A DNA stretch of 64,000 bases from Galerina marginata (taxonomy: Eukaryota > Basidiomycota > Agaricomycetes > Agaricales > Galerinaceae): positions 1,054,001 to 1,118,000 of the forward strand of contig JAECYW010000019.1 in the NCBI GenBank assembly GCA_023014335.1, read 5' to 3'. This document shows, one piece after another, positions 11,258 through 23,299 of this stretch. Made by a program: the position numbers and the translations under genes. The notes beneath the pieces are model-generated. The model was not told where the DNA came from and ran no database searches. It was given only the letters and a program-made list of their open reading frames with translations. Within the stretch, counting starts at the first letter, position 1. The number at the start of each line of letters is the position of its first letter.

Positions 11258-14200
11258 TCAGGAAGGTGGAACTTGAACACCCACAACAGGGCTCAGCCAG
11301 GATTCGTAGTCTTCCTCCCTCGTAGGATCACCGGTAACCTTTAACGCCCGTATAAGCACCCGATACAAGCCGTTTGGAATGGTTGTGCCATTGGCGAAGG
11401 AGGGCGTATCCTCTGTGAGAGTGGTAAACCCTACACCAGTGGGGCTGGTGTCCTGTCACGCGTCAAATATTAAAATATTAAGCAAGCAGAGCAAAGCGAT
11501 GAGGGAGAGGAAGAACAGACATCGTCATTTCGCGATATAAAGTCAATCTCCACCAGTGGTCCTAGAATCTTGACCTGAGCAAAGGTGCCGCCATTATGGG
11601 AATGAGGGAAGGTGAAGAAAGGTGTTGAGCCACCGAAAGCACGGGTGTTTATGGTGGGTTTGAAGTTGATGTTAGAACTGACGAGGTCAGCACGGAAGGT
11701 CGGTGTTCCGAAGGCCAATCTGCAATGTTCGTAGGATTGTCATTTAGAGTACCCAGAGGTTGACATAATTTTAGGAATAGAAGCACACACCTCAACAGAA
11801 TTGTCGGCACATCTCCGTTGATGAAAGTGTAGTTAATGGGGCCAGTCTGCACATTTCCAGCAGAATCCAACAAGGTCGGAAGAGGAACGCCGAAGAACAC
11901 GTCAGTGTCGTCTAGGACCTGTAGAGACTTCAAACTGCCTTGCAAGCCGAGGTAGCTGACATGGGCTGTATCTGCAACTGAAGGACCTGCTACCTGAATG
12001 AAACCGGAGAAAACGGGGAAGGTGCTTGGGTCCAGGCTGGTAGGAAGCTTAAAGGTTGCGGTAACTGTTTGGGTTTGACCTGGGAAGACGGTGAATTTGG
12101 ATGGGAAGAGGGATACCGATGCGGCAGTGGAAGATAATGGGACTGGTCCGTCGGCTGGGAAGATTGTACCCTAAGAAATACAGAGTTTTGAAAAACAGTT
12201 ATGTTATGAGCCTATACTATACGCACAGCTTGCATAGTCAAGGCAGTCCCGGCAGGAATATGGGAAAGTTTGAATGTTTTCGGCGTCGTTCCAATATTCT
12301 TGACAGTGAATGTTTGACTATATCACGAACATTAAGAATGAGCGACATGACGGTATAGGAATCTACTTACACTGGCTTGAAGTTCGCCGTGTCATTCAAA
12401 AGCAACTCTCCCGGAGAAACGATTGTCGTGGTGTGGATAGCGTTGAAGGCGTTGACCAAACCGGCTCCTTGTTGCGTCAGTGTTTGCAGAGGGTCACCAT
12501 CCGTTTTGCTTGAACCAATCATCTGTGCGGTTGTTTGGAACAAAGTACGCGCAGAAGAGGTGACGGATTGTGATTTTCCTTTTACGCTGAGTAGCAGTGC
12601 GGAGACCCCAGCCATGAAAGGGGTAGCCATAGACGTCCCCGAATCGAGCTGAAAAGAGCCGAGAGGTACGGGGAATGTCGAAAGAATGTTGCCTCCGGGT
12701 GCGGCAATAGCTGGTTTGAAGAACATGTCATTGGTCGGGCCATAACTAACCAAATATATAACATCATGCCTGGAAGGGAAAATACAAAAATACCTTGTGA
12801 ATGAGGAAATTAGGCCTCCTGTAGGATCCTGGAATTGCGAGGCAGCTCCAGTTTGAGGGAAGGAAATTGAGACAGCAATCCCGGCGGCAAATTGTTGTAC
12901 GAGCTACCTGAGCTTGAGTCCTTCCAGAACGACCCAGAGTTAATTGCGATTGACTTACAAATTCACCGTCAGCCGCTTGAATGAGGACTGCAGTAAAATT
13001 GCCAAAATCCAGTGACGCAAGTCCAGGTACATTACTGCCAGACACGTAGAGTTAGGCTCAGGGAATGGACGAGAAAAAAAAATGACAAACTTATAGACCA
13101 GCATAACATCTCCACCTTTCGCCGCAATATTAGATAATTTTTGAACGAAGGTGCAGGTACCACGGCGAACGACAACCAAAAAACCGGACAAGTCAGGCGT
13201 GGTATCAGGAAGAGGGTTGCAAGCGTCGTCGACAACAGTCGTGTCATTAGACGTGGCAAAAATTGGAAGCGTGGCTGTAACAGGAACGGGAAAGAGGTCG
13301 AAGTATGTGATGGGAGCATGCTGAACGCCATGTACTGTCGCATTTTGCACAGGAATCACGGTACTGGATCAGAAAGCTAAGTTGAAGTATGGTCATTAAA
13401 TAAATAAAGTCCTGACTTGTCTAGGCTGGCTGCAGAGATAGCATTGATACTATTTCCTGGACTAGATGTGAACCAAGAGCCAAAAGAACCCTGAAAAGAG
13501 AAGTCCATTAAGCCATAAGGTAGATGTAATATTTAATTCAACACACGTCATTTCCAGCGGCAATGGTAACAATCTTGCCTGCAGCAGCGATCCGACTCGC
13601 AACGACAGCGGCGGTGTCCTCAGTCCAGCCATTGGCTCCGCCTATTGAAAGAGTGAGGATATCTTGCCCATCGCTAACACCTCGGAGGAGTGCCTCGACT
13701 AGAACTAATTTTCTACGATCAGAGGTCCGACAATATGGATATGGAATGGGAGACGACGAACTGTCATCGGTAACACCGCCATCCGCTGCACAGCCAAATA
13801 CTCTGTACGAGGTGAGAGACGCGCCGAAGGCCACCCCGCTTATGTTGAAAGGATTTCCTGGGTTGGCACCGAGGATGCCCTAGACATTAAATTAAATCGA
13901 CGGATGATCGTTTTTATCATTGTAGTAACACGTACGGCAACATGAGTTCCGTGTCCTTGAGTGAGGGTGCATTAGGGGTTTGCTTTTATACTAGTCAAGT
14001 AGAGCCCACCGTTACACTGGTCAAGAGGATCATTATCTGGGACAGGCGTATTCGTGCCTAATAAGCGAGATTAGACTCGGTATTGTTTAGAGGGCCAATT
14101 TACAGACCATCGTAAGCATCTCCGACAAAGTCAAACCCTCCGATGACTTTATGACCAGGGCCAATCGCCCCTCCGAGAGATGGATGTGTGTAATCAATAC

Positions 14201-15035
14201 CAGTGTCAATGCTAAATACAGAAAGATGATCATTTCAGGAGTTTTTTTAAAGTCTGCCCACAACTTACATTCCGACCTTGATGCCGGTTCCAATAATTCC
14301 CTGTGCATGTAATTTATCGACTCCCTGCAGAAAGTAGCTAATGAATTCACAGGCAAAGTGACTGTAAACTAGCTTACGGTGAGGATATGTGTCGACTCGC
14401 CATCTGGCGGAAGTCTAGCATCATTTGGACCTGTGACAACGTGCGAGTTGATGGGCCTATAAGAGCAAGTGTTAAATTATCCGTGGAGGAGCATCTTGTC
14501 GTGGGTCACGAGCCTTGGCTGGCTGAACCTCACGACCGGGCGTATCGCCTTTACGCCTGGCACATTGGCTATGGTCACAGCATCCTGGAGAAACTATGTT
14601 CGCTTTCGTGCAGTCAGTACAATTATTTAATCACCTGAGGTGTCTGGATAAAGTCGCTGAGTAGATATTCATCATGTTTGGGTATTCAAATGCAAACTTG
14701 AACTGTCAATGCAGCACCGACAAATAGCCCAGCCGAATTGAATTCTTTCGTGACGTCGAATCCCACTGATCTCTCTGTAAGAAAGGCATAAACAGCATCC
14801 AGGGACTATTGAATTTCTTGTCAGGGAAGAAAATGAGGAAAGTTAATTGATATCGTACACGGGAGAAAGATCGTTTGGTTGGAATATCAGACAATGAATC
14901 GACCTCAATGATGAATTTGTTCGGCACGATCGGAAGCTTGGAAACCCTTTCGACGTTTGAAATAGGGAAGACACCGAACACGGAAACTGTGCTGAGAAAC
15001 AGAGAGAGAAAACTCCAAAACAGAGTGGTCTTCAT
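11258..15035 (-). CDS. Secreted subtilisin-like serine protease with PA domain (peptidase S8)
   Basis: Eighteen exons: 15035-14859, 14805-14698, 14584-14529, 14456-14378, 14324-14269, 14211-14108, 14057-14010, 13955-13936, 13879-13547, 13490-13417, 13363-13091, 13034-12959, 12903-12794, 12745-12371, 12317-12227, 12170-11791, 11719-11521, 11452-11258; about 917 residues. A signal peptide (about 1-21) is followed by an inhibitor I9-type propeptide (PNKFIIEVDS to VPGVKAIRPV). The catalytic triad is visible: Asp160 in IDTGID, His211 in GHGTHVA, Ser543 in SGTSMATPF, with the oxyanion Asn326 in AAGND. A protease-associated insert (about 352-450) lies between His and Ser, as in minor extracellular protease Vpr-type subtilases. 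C-terminal to the catalytic domain is a fibronectin-like region (FTVFPGQTQTVTATF). The frame stays open across all junctions, so the gene looks functional. The intron at 14528-14457 uses an unusual GTTCAG donor and is the weakest junction. Confidence 0.9.
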
Positions 15036-16303
15036 AGTAGGAGAACTGTGCTTGGAATGGAGTAACAGAACTATAGAGTATGGCCGTTTTTATAGCAAAG
15101 AACGAACTGCATCCATGTGGTTTTGCCAACGAAGCGCATTGTACGCCGTATTTTGGGTAAACGCAAATGTGGAATGAGAACACCACCATGCGAGGCATTC
15201 TTGATAGATGTGATCGGACGAGTTATATAGGGACGATCGACTCTTTCGTAGGTTTAATAATCTTCCGCTTTGTGGTATTACATCCAGAATGGTCCTTGAA
15301 AAAGGTGCCAGTGGGACCGAGAGCAAGGGTCTGCAAAAGCGCCGATCTATAAAACCAATGAACAGAGAAATGAGTTTAGTCCTATAATTCCACAAATCCC
15401 CAAAGAGCATCCTCCTCGGGTGTTCCTGTATCTTTTGAATTCCTCCAGAGAGGCTGATCGAGATCCTCGCTCGTAGAGAGTCCAGAAGTCCGATCCCGTG
15501 AGAGCTGCGCACGACGATCTGTCATTTTATTTCAAGCAGACCCGCTTTCTCAGATACTTGGGCAGGCCAGCACCGTAAAAGGGGCACCCCGAGAGCGTGT
15601 CAATGTCAAAGCCGTACGTGATAGGACGGAACTGAAAGCATGAATTCCGGCTGTTCTGAGACTTCGAACCGAGCGAAATAAAGGCAAGCCCAGTCAAGAG
15701 TGAGCGGGATGTCATAGAGCTTTCTTGAAGACATGATGAATATGGAAAAGACGACAAAGAGCAGGGGTAGGAAGATTCAGGCCTCTTCGAGCATTTCGAA
15801 ATGTCTCCTGTCATTGGAAAGATGGGGCTCGGGCTTTGGCTGTGGTAAACACTGAGGTAACCAGAATGGGTGGATCAGGTATTTGTCAATGAGAGGAGTT
15901 CGAACGGTTGAACGAGGTTGAACGACCCCGACTCCGACTCTCGAGCTCTGACGATAAAATTCTCACTTGAAAAAATTTCGTTCTCCGCAATGACTCAGAG
16001 TCACAGACTCATGAGTCATTTGTGCACTCTCATCATGCTAGAGTTGGAAACAACCCTGCTAGAGCCGATTCCACTTGCCTTATTCACGCTGACGCTGGCA
16101 AATGACTTGGAGTTGGGTTGGAAGATGGTGGAGATGTAGGAGGCTACCGGTATTTGACCTGACTCTTTCAAGTTCTGGCCCGGCTCATTCTTAAGGATAA
16201 CTCTCTTTCAGGTTACAGTATAAACACAATATAAACAGTTCATAAATTCCATTATAACCCCATCACAAAGTTGAGTGTTTGAGCCGATAAAATACAAGAG
16301 GGA
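15036..16303. other. Interval between protease and ankyrin/MYND gene
   Basis: No supported gene. On the reverse strand an ATG at 15525 opens a 47-codon Ser/Asp/Glu-rich frame (MTDRRAQLSRDRTSGLS...) that could be the first exon of a small gene, but the continuation is broken in every frame I tried. The part next to 15035 is the promoter side of the subtilisin gene. Confidence 0.4.
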
Positions 16304-18040
16304 TCAATCCATCAACCATTCAGGATTGGCAATCAAATTCATCAAGGTCATTTGCGATGGTAGTCTCTGAGGCTCCTGACCTTGGGTATTGCAGACCGTC
16401 TTATGGCTTTCCCAGTCAGCTTTCTGACATGCCCGTCCGCAATAGGAAGACTTTCATGAAAGGGATCAAAGGGTTAACTGCAAATACTACATCAAAATTA
16501 TAGTTGACTCACAAGTTTGCATGTTGTGCATTGCTGAAGCTTTTCGACATCTCGAAATTCAAGCTTGCCACATGTTGGCCCTTCGCACCTGCGCACATAT
16601 GGTCCATTCCAGACCGCGATTTTTGCTGCCGCTTCAATGTCAAACACAGAGCGCTTGTCTGTGCCAGTTGCAATATACTCGTCAATAAGTCTGTTCCATG
16701 ATTCCTGCGATCGTTCCATCACAGTCCTGCTGTGTATTCCACGAACTGGCCTGTAAGGAGATGCAAAATAATTTAATGGTTCAAGTTGTTAAACATGCTG
16801 GATAAAATGAATAAAATAATGCAGCTTACACAGGATACATCTTTCCGAATCTCACCATGGCATATCCAAAAGCAGGATCTACTAAGCCATGCTTCATGGC
16901 TTTATGCCCAAATGCCGTTGCTTCTTCTGGACTCTGGCTTGTGCCCGGAAGTGGTATGCCAACGTCTTTGAGCGACAGACCCATTTTGTTTAAGCGATCA
17001 AGGGCCACGTTTAACTCGCCAAGGTTCTGGTCAAGATTGTCATAAAATTCCTTCGGTTGCTTTTCCAATAAATCGAAATCCTGCAAGATTCTGTTCTGTG
17101 CAAAATCCCAAGACTCGTAAACAGTCCGTTTGCGCGAACAACATTTTCTATAGATCTTGGTGGAACCGCAAACGCAGACGTAGTCGCTGGGATAAGAAAT
17201 TCGTGCACCTTCTTTACCGTGGCAGTCAACGACATCCTTTCCGGACCAACAAGGACACTTGCGGGGAGGCCTTTGCCAATTTTCTGTCTTACCTTGTGCG
17301 TGTTCTTTCAGGAGTTGCGAAACCTTATTTCTATCGGTCGAAGAAGGGACGGCGGAACGAAAGCTGTCCCTGCTGGTGGAGACAGAGTCAACAGCGCCGT
17401 GGCGAAGGAGTAATTTTACCGTCTCCCAGTCTTTCGCAATGCAGGCAAGCTGCAACAGAGAAACGCCTTGACGGGTTTGATTGACGTCGACATGTTGCTC
17501 GATTAAAATGCGGGTGACGCAGGAAAGGCATCGAAGAGCCTTTTGCCTATCCATGCTTTCGCGTACAGGCGCAATGTGCATTTGGAGTGGAGCTCCTGTA
17601 TAGCTTAACCGATGGGCTATGTCGGATTGATGGAACCTAGCCGCTTGAGCAAGCGAGATGAAGACGGCCGTAAATCCGTTTTGGTCTGCCATATCTGGCG
17701 TTGCGCCGCAATAAATAAGTTCGCAGACGGACAAGACATCGCCAAACATAGCTCCTAGGTGGAGGAGAGTTCTATTTGCTGTATAGGCCCCATCAGCAGT
17801 CGTAGCGGCACCGAAGGAAGAGTTAGGCGAAGCATTGACGGGTTGCGACCAGTCCCGCATCTGAAGTCGAAAGGTGTGCCTGTCTTCTTTGTAGACTTCT
17901 GACACACCCTGAAAATTGACATTTAATGTACGCTCTAAGTCGTCGATAAAAGATCGCGGAAGAAGAGGTTGAGAGAGGTTTGAACCCGCCTTCTGGTTCA
18001 TTGCCCTGGAGGATTGTGGGCGGGTGCGCTGGGATGCCAT
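16304..18040 (-). CDS. Ankyrin-repeat protein with SEC-C-like and MYND zinc motifs
   Basis: Three exons: 18040-16830, 16750-16513, 16450-16304; about 531 residues. The N-terminal half carries ankyrin repeats (TLLHLGAMFGDVLSVCELIYCGA; SLLQLACIAKDWETVKLLLRHGA), with one longer insert between them. Then comes a Cys-rich block, CPCWSGK ... CVCGSTKIYRKCC, whose second half looks like a SEC-C zinc motif (usual form CPCGSGKKYKKCC). The C-terminus is a MYND finger: CEGPTCGKLE, CTTCK, then YCGRACQKADWESHKTVC, completed only after splicing exon 3. MYND and ankyrin modules bind proteins; the combination is common in uncharacterised Agaricomycete families. Exon 3 was placed by the MYND spacing and by an AAAG acceptor. 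Likely cytosolic or nuclear; partner unknown. Confidence 0.85.
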
Positions 18041-18247
18041 TTGTCGTTGCGTAGTGGTCCTTTTAACAATGAAGTAAGGATCAGGAAGGCGTTCTTGACA
18101 CGGGATGGGGTAGTCAGAATGAACGAACCAAGTCTTCGGCAGTGGATAGTCAGGGTCAATGAATGTCGAATTAATTTAATGACAATGTCATCCCAGGAAG
18201 ATCAAGCTGTAAGAGATCATACGACGCTGGCCGCATTTGGGAAAACT

Positions 18248-18321
18248 CGAAGCCACTGGGAATCGAACCCAGGTCCTCCTGCCTTCGATGCCGGTGCTCT
18301 CTGCCACTGAGCTATAGCCTC
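18248..18321 (-). tRNA. tRNA-like gene, copy 1 (anticodon CGA by position)
   Basis: Reverse strand, 74 nt, folds as a cloverleaf: acceptor GAGGCTA with TGGCTTC (two G-U pairs), D stem GCTC/GAGC, T stem CTGGG/CCCAG around TTCGATT. The A box TAGCTCAGTGG and B box GGTTCGATTCC are both perfect, and TTTT lies just downstream. The anticodon stem CCGGC/GCAGG has one mismatch; the loop ATCGAAG gives anticodon CGA (serine). The variable loop is only about 5 nt, whereas eukaryotic tRNA-Ser has a long variable arm, so the identity is doubtful. It may be a pseudo-tRNA or a tRNA-derived repeat. Confidence 0.65.
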
Positions 18322-18502
18322 GTCCTGAGGGTAGGCCGATTGCCATCCTCACACCTCACACCAACTTTAGATGTGGGCGTCCCTGTCCACTACGTCGCAG
18401 AATCTCTTTGTTTGTTCGCAGGGGAAGGAACAAAGCCTCCCCCCTCGCGGTGGGCTCCATTTTGTAAGAGATCATACGACGCTGGCCGCATTTGGGAAAA
18501 CT

Positions 18503-18576
18503 CGAAGCCACTGGGAATCGAACCCAGGTCCTCCTGCCTTCGATGCCGGTGCTCTCTGCCACTGAGCTATAGCCTC
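18503..18576 (-). tRNA. tRNA-like gene, copy 2
   Basis: Same 74 nt sequence in the second 255 bp unit, with the same promoter boxes, stem mismatch and downstream TTTT. Confidence 0.65.
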
Positions 18577-18757
18577 GTCCTGAGGGTAGGCCGATTGCCA
18601 TCCTCACACCTCACACCAACTTTAGATGTGGGCGTCCCTGTCCACTACGTCGCAGAATCTCTTTGTTTGTTCGCAGGGGAAGGAACAAAGCCTCCCCCCT
18701 CGCGGTGGGCTCCATTTTGTAAGAGATCATACGACGCTGGCCGCATTTGGGAAAACT

Positions 18758-18831
18758 CGAAGCCACTGGGAATCGAACCCAGGTCCTCCTGCCTTCGATG
18801 CCGGTGCTCTCTGCCACTGAGCTATAGCCTC
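18758..18831 (-). tRNA. tRNA-like gene, copy 3
   Basis: Same 74 nt sequence in the third, truncated unit. Its 5' flank (towards higher coordinates) differs from that of the other two copies beyond about 18862. Confidence 0.65.
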
Positions 18832-18862
18832 GTCCTGAGGGTAGGCCGATTGCCATCCTCAC

Positions 18863-21800
18863 AAAGCATCTTGTGATTACACCGCATTCACAATCCTGTG
18901 GCCCCAAACCAAGCCCCTTTCTCACAACTCGACTTCTGCAATCATCGAGAATATCACCACAGAACCATCCAACTTCCAACGTGTTTCTATTTATTATTAA
19001 GGGACAAGTGCCGTTTGTAGAGGCTGCACAGCATTGTTCGGGTTTTGCTGTAGAGCTGAACGCCACATGAACGACGTTGAGCAGGCGATAAGCCATATTA
19101 TTGCCCTACCAATGCCATATAAATTTCGAGACCATCTGAATATGAATATAACCGGTCACCAGCAAAGAAAAGTGGAGGGCATAGCAAGAAAAAATACTTA
19201 CAACAACAGTACGTAGTGCATGGAAGTAAGAAAGCGAATGGATGAGATCAATCAAGTACAAATGTTAAGCTATGGTGCTCAATTCCTTTGAATGCCATAC
19301 TGACTGCGCGCCTACGGACCACGCGCTGCTTGAGCCGCCGTACGCGGCGCAAGCTCCGTGACTGCCTCCTGGACTTGTCGTATACGTGCTCTCGACAACC
19401 CTGGGGTTAAAGTTGACGTTGTGCTTTGACGTTAGAGGTGGAGGCGGAATGGTGGCATCGTCATCGGTGTCAATGTCATTAGAGGTGGTGGAGGTGGTAT
19501 GAGGAGGCTACGTCAACGAGGTGTGGCCGTCAACTGTATACTCTACACTGCGGTTCAAGCAGGGCCGAGGGGCTGCATTAGCCGCATCGACATGGGCAGA
19601 GAATGCAGCGGCGTAGTGGGGTCACCTGCATCAGCGTCGTAGGCGGTGGTGGAGGCGTCAGCTTCTGCCACGTCGAAGAGGTGGGGCACCGCCAACCATA
19701 TCCACGGAGGTTGAAGAAACAGACACGGGGCTGCGTTAGTCACGTCGACGCGAGTGAAGGAGGCAGTAACGATGGCGTGGCGTGGAGGAGGCCCTGGTGA
19801 TGAGGTCACGTCATCCGCGTCGATGTATATGCTACATCCGACATGAAAAAAGCGGGGAAGGGGCCGCAGTGACTTGAGCCACACGGGCGGGGTCGAGGGT
19901 AGTCGAGGTTATTGGCCACAGTTGGAGGATAGGACAGAGTTTGACTCGAGGAAAGATGTGGATGGGGTGACGAACATTCACCGCCTCGTCCGCACCTAAC
20001 GAACGACCTTACATTCCTGCAGAGCAGTGGCAGGGACTGCTTCCGTCACACTCTTGCTGTCTTACCGACAGCGACGTTGTTGTTGCTGCTGCTGGCCTCG
20101 GAACAACGTATTGCAGGAGCAGCACGACGGTCATATCGCTGCATCTCCTGCCGGTCGCACTACGAATGTAAGGGTAAGGGCAAAAGAGGTATCAGGGGAG
20201 TGGCATTGGTGGCGGCGGACGCAGAGCAGATGGTGATAGTAGTCGAAGCCCGCCGTTTTGTGGCTCGCCCCAACATAGTCCAAGCTGGATACGGATACGT
20301 CGAAAACTTGAAGTGGGGATGGGGGAGGTAGGAATGAGGCAGATTGAACAAGGCGAGGGACGTGTTGGCGACGTGGTTTGCGTTTGGTTTGCGTAGTCTT
20401 GTGGGCAAAGGTCAGTGTGTTGTTCACGGTGGGAAGCCATGGGCGCAATGGTGAGTATCATTCTCCGCGGTTCTCTCGCCTCATACCCTTGCCCTATGAC
20501 CTAGCCAATCCCTCGATCCAGAGGGGAGGGGCTCACGGCGTATGCGCATTCGTTGGCGCCTTTCGGGACCAGCTTGAAGGTATGTTAAGAAAAAAATAAC
20601 ATATATTTGAATTATGACACTTACAACGAAGCTTTGAGGGGCGGGACGAGCAGGGGAGGGAAGGAGCTTACGATCTTGCTTCTTTCTCAGCGATGCATCA
20701 GCACAGACGTCGACTTCGACATTGCTCTTTAATCACCAACGCAGAAAAAGTGATGTTGAAGTTGGTAATATCAACAGTGACCAAATTTGTTGACCTGGTT
20801 TTGGCAAGGCATCTGACCTCGGCGGTCACGTCGACGACGTGGGGGATTGAGCGCGTCTTCGGTTGTCGACAAGGCAGACGGAACCAGCATTCCTTATGTT
20901 AACGCAGGTCGAGGCAGCGGCGGTGGGACAGCGTCACTAGCATAGACAACGTAGTACTAGGAGGGTGGAGGCTGGCAGTAGGATTGTGTCGGTCGAGGCG
21001 AGATGGTGGTGGCGATGGAGGTTGAAATTTTTATAAGTTAGACACCGACTTTGAGTCTAAAAATAGGTCGCGGGGTTTGCACAACTCTGCATCAATTTCA
21101 ATCCAATTGCGTGCTTATGGAACAACTGCAGGCTCTTCATGAAGAGATACAGCAGGTCGGTTTTATAGTGAGACTAGGATTGGACAAGTATTCTTTCCGC
21201 AATACGTGTCGCAGTGGATCGGAGACACAAAGGGATGGGCAAGAATATGCCGGCGCTTTGCAAAAGTTCGTCCGACCAGTCTGACGCTCGTTTTAGATAG
21301 TCATCTACAGTGAGGTCGTCTAAAATTCGGCGTAATTGAATACAATAGTATTGATTCCACAGAATGGAACTTTATTCTTTATTCAATGTTTGTAGCTAGT
21401 CTTCGTCTGTTCTGTAGATAATACATATACAAAAAAGTAACATTCACCCTGCCCTAAGTCTTTACGACCAGATAAGAACCAGGATAGCCTAGGATGCCGC
21501 ATCCAAATCCAATTGGACCGTCCGGACGACCAACCGAGCAAGCACCAACCGTAGCCTGTAGGTAACCAGGACATACATGTAGAATACAAGGGCAGCTTTA
21601 GGTCGGCATTTAGATGACGCCGGCGCTGACCTCAAGCCAACTGAACCTACTGAATCATCTATGTCATAGTATTTCCAAATTGCACGAGTCATATTCGCGA
21701 CAAGCTCATTGAAGCACAAATCAACATCATAAAAGCCTTACAAACGAGTGTTGCACGACGCTTTACTGTAAATTGGAGGTCATAAAGTAAACGGAGCTTT

Positions 21801-22240
21801 GTGGTGGATGTCCGAGACAAAGTTCAGTCGCATTGAAACGCATTCGTGTACACATGGGCGGCGTGCTGATTTATTTATCCAATCGTTGTTAAGCGCCATG
21901 TGTCTGATCCAACCCGTTCGGATCTTTTGAACTTGATCTCCTATAACGCTCAGGGTTGGACAAGGAGGAGAACCGTGTTTCCGGCTTCAAAACTGGCGTC
22001 CAAAGGATATAAAGGATACCCTAGACAGCTTAGGCTGTATTCGTTATTTATCGCAAATTTCACCCCTTCTTCATCCCTAGGTACTTTATGCACTAATACT
22101 CGCTTTCCGATCTACCAGTTCTTCGGTGTAAACCCTGGTAGACTTCAGCATTTCCGACCGGCGTACTCAACTCTCACTGTCTTTTCTCTCGGAACTTTCA
22201 CCCATTTTCCATATCCTGTAGGCGTAAGCTGCATTCCCCA
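18863..22240. other. Gene-poor interval left of the membrane-protein array
   Basis: No supported gene apart from the relic at 21040-21190. The part 19300-20450 is GC-rich with many irregular GTGG/GTCGAC motifs and short frames on all strands, as in decayed or low-complexity DNA. Near 21880-22200 lies the 5' flank of the first array gene. Confidence 0.4.
21040..21190 (+). pseudogene. Relic of the array membrane-protein C-terminus
   Basis: A short forward frame reads LMEQLQALHEEIQQVGFIVRLG, closely matching the conserved helix of the array genes (AEQLQALQERLHQIESIARIAF). The PPxY motif and the membrane part are absent. Probably a dead copy at the left edge of the tandem array. Confidence 0.45.
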
Positions 22241-23182
22241 ATGCTATCGCTGCCAACAGCTTCCCCCACGTTCCTTAACTCTCCATTTTCCACTGCATCC
22301 AATATTCCTTCCAAGGTTGACTTTTTAGCAAATACGTCTCTTGCAACTCCTTCCGGCGACTTCCATCCAGCTCCGACAGCTGGATTGACTTCACATAGCA
22401 ATTCCGTCCTGGAACAAATCTCAGTAACGCATTCGGGGAATTCCACTCTTGCTCTGTCATTTCCACCTCTGTTATCAAAGTCTTCGTCGTCTTCAGGCCC
22501 ATCTTCAACCCTCACACTCCACACCCAGCATTCATCGAAGCACAAGTCCACTCCCTCAAAATCAATTGTGGCTATTTCCATCGCCCTTCCCCTCGCACTC
22601 GTCTTAGTCGTTTCTTTATCCTTGCTTTTTCTTAGGCGGAGGAGAACGACTCGGAGGGACAAAACATCAGTGAATGCATTCACAGAGCCAGAAGATGCAG
22701 GCATTGGCGACATAGAAAAGAGGTCAATTACCAACGCCGTGAATATTCCAATTGGCGGTCTGCAGCCTTACCGAGTTCCACCGCCAGCATTTTTATCTGC
22801 CATTAAAACCAGAACTCGAGTGTCCGCAACCGCTCGTGGCGGTGCGGTTGGGCGGTGGTTGACACTCAGGAACCCTGTCTCCGCCCTAGGCCGAGGTGAA
22901 ACACCAGAGGCGCAGGTAACCATGCGTACCGATGGAAATGACCCTTCTTTGGTGCTAGCAAATCCCCCATTCGTTCTAGATCCAAACACGACAGTGGAGG
23001 AACAAGTGCACGAAATTCTCAGATATGCTCAACAGGTCGGTATCATAGGGAGAATGGATGTGGAGGGCATGCCTCCACCGGAATATGCTTCGGAACGATT
23101 GAGTCCCGTGGATAGCGCTGACCACCTTCACGTCAGAGTCGGCAAAAGTAACGATGGTGATCACATGTTGGCGGGCGCTTAA
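22241..23182 (+). CDS. Array membrane protein 1 (single-pass, PPxY tail)
   Basis: Intronless, 313 residues, the most divergent member. The N-terminal ~105 residues are Ser/Thr-rich and probably O-glycosylated; no clear signal peptide, so topology rests on the stop-transfer charge. One membrane span (about 108-130, IALPLALVLVVSLSLLFL) precedes RRRR. The cytoplasmic tail ends with a helix (EEQVHEILRYAQQVGIIGRM) and then PPPEYASER (PPPEY 278-282). PPxY motifs bind WW domains such as those of Rsp5/Nedd4 ligases. Same order of parts as the four genes to its right, so a paralogue despite low overall similarity. Function unknown. Confidence 0.75.
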   Translation: MLSLPTASPTFLNSPFSTASNIPSKVDFLANTSLATPSGDFHPAPTAGLTSHSNSVLEQISVTHSGNSTLALSFPPLLSKSSSSSGPSSTLTLHTQHSSKHKSTPSKSIVAISIALPLALVLVVSLSLLFLRRRRTTRRDKTSVNAFTEPEDAGIGDIEKRSITNAVNIPIGGLQPYRVPPPAFLSAIKTRTRVSATARGGAVGRWLTLRNPVSALGRGETPEAQVTMRTDGNDPSLVLANPPFVLDPNTTVEEQVHEILRYAQQVGIIGRMDVEGMPPPEYASERLSPVDSADHLHVRVGKSNDGDHMLAGA

Positions 23183-23299
23183 TCTGACCACCTTCGCTGT
23201 GTAAGTACATTGGTCGAGGCAATGGCTGAGTACCACACAGGGACGCTGTAAGATTTGATACTCAAGACCGCATATTCTATCTACGACGTCCTGGCTGGG

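Larger units (their letters stand above)
18209..18862. repeat. Tandem 255 bp repeat, two full units plus a truncated third
   Basis: The unit starts GTAAGAGATCATACG at 18209, 18464 and 18719, exactly 255 bp apart. Units one and two appear nearly or fully identical along their length. The third stops about 18862, just past its tRNA-like part, where the shared spacer (CACCTCACACCAACTTT...) is replaced by unrelated sequence. Because 255 is a multiple of three, false reading frames run through the whole array on both strands; they are not genes. Each unit carries one tRNA-like gene on the reverse strand. Confidence 0.95.

Noticed and set aside
18340..19096. Long frames on both strands across the 255 bp repeats (up to 178 codons)
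   Set aside because: They are translations of the tRNA-like sequence repeated in a multiple of three; typical false protein predictions such as SVAESTGIEGRRTWVRFPVA.
22198..22734. 178-codon reverse frame opposite array gene 1
   Set aside because: Antisense of a Ser/Thr-rich coding region; no homologue in the other array copies, while the forward frame keeps family blocks.
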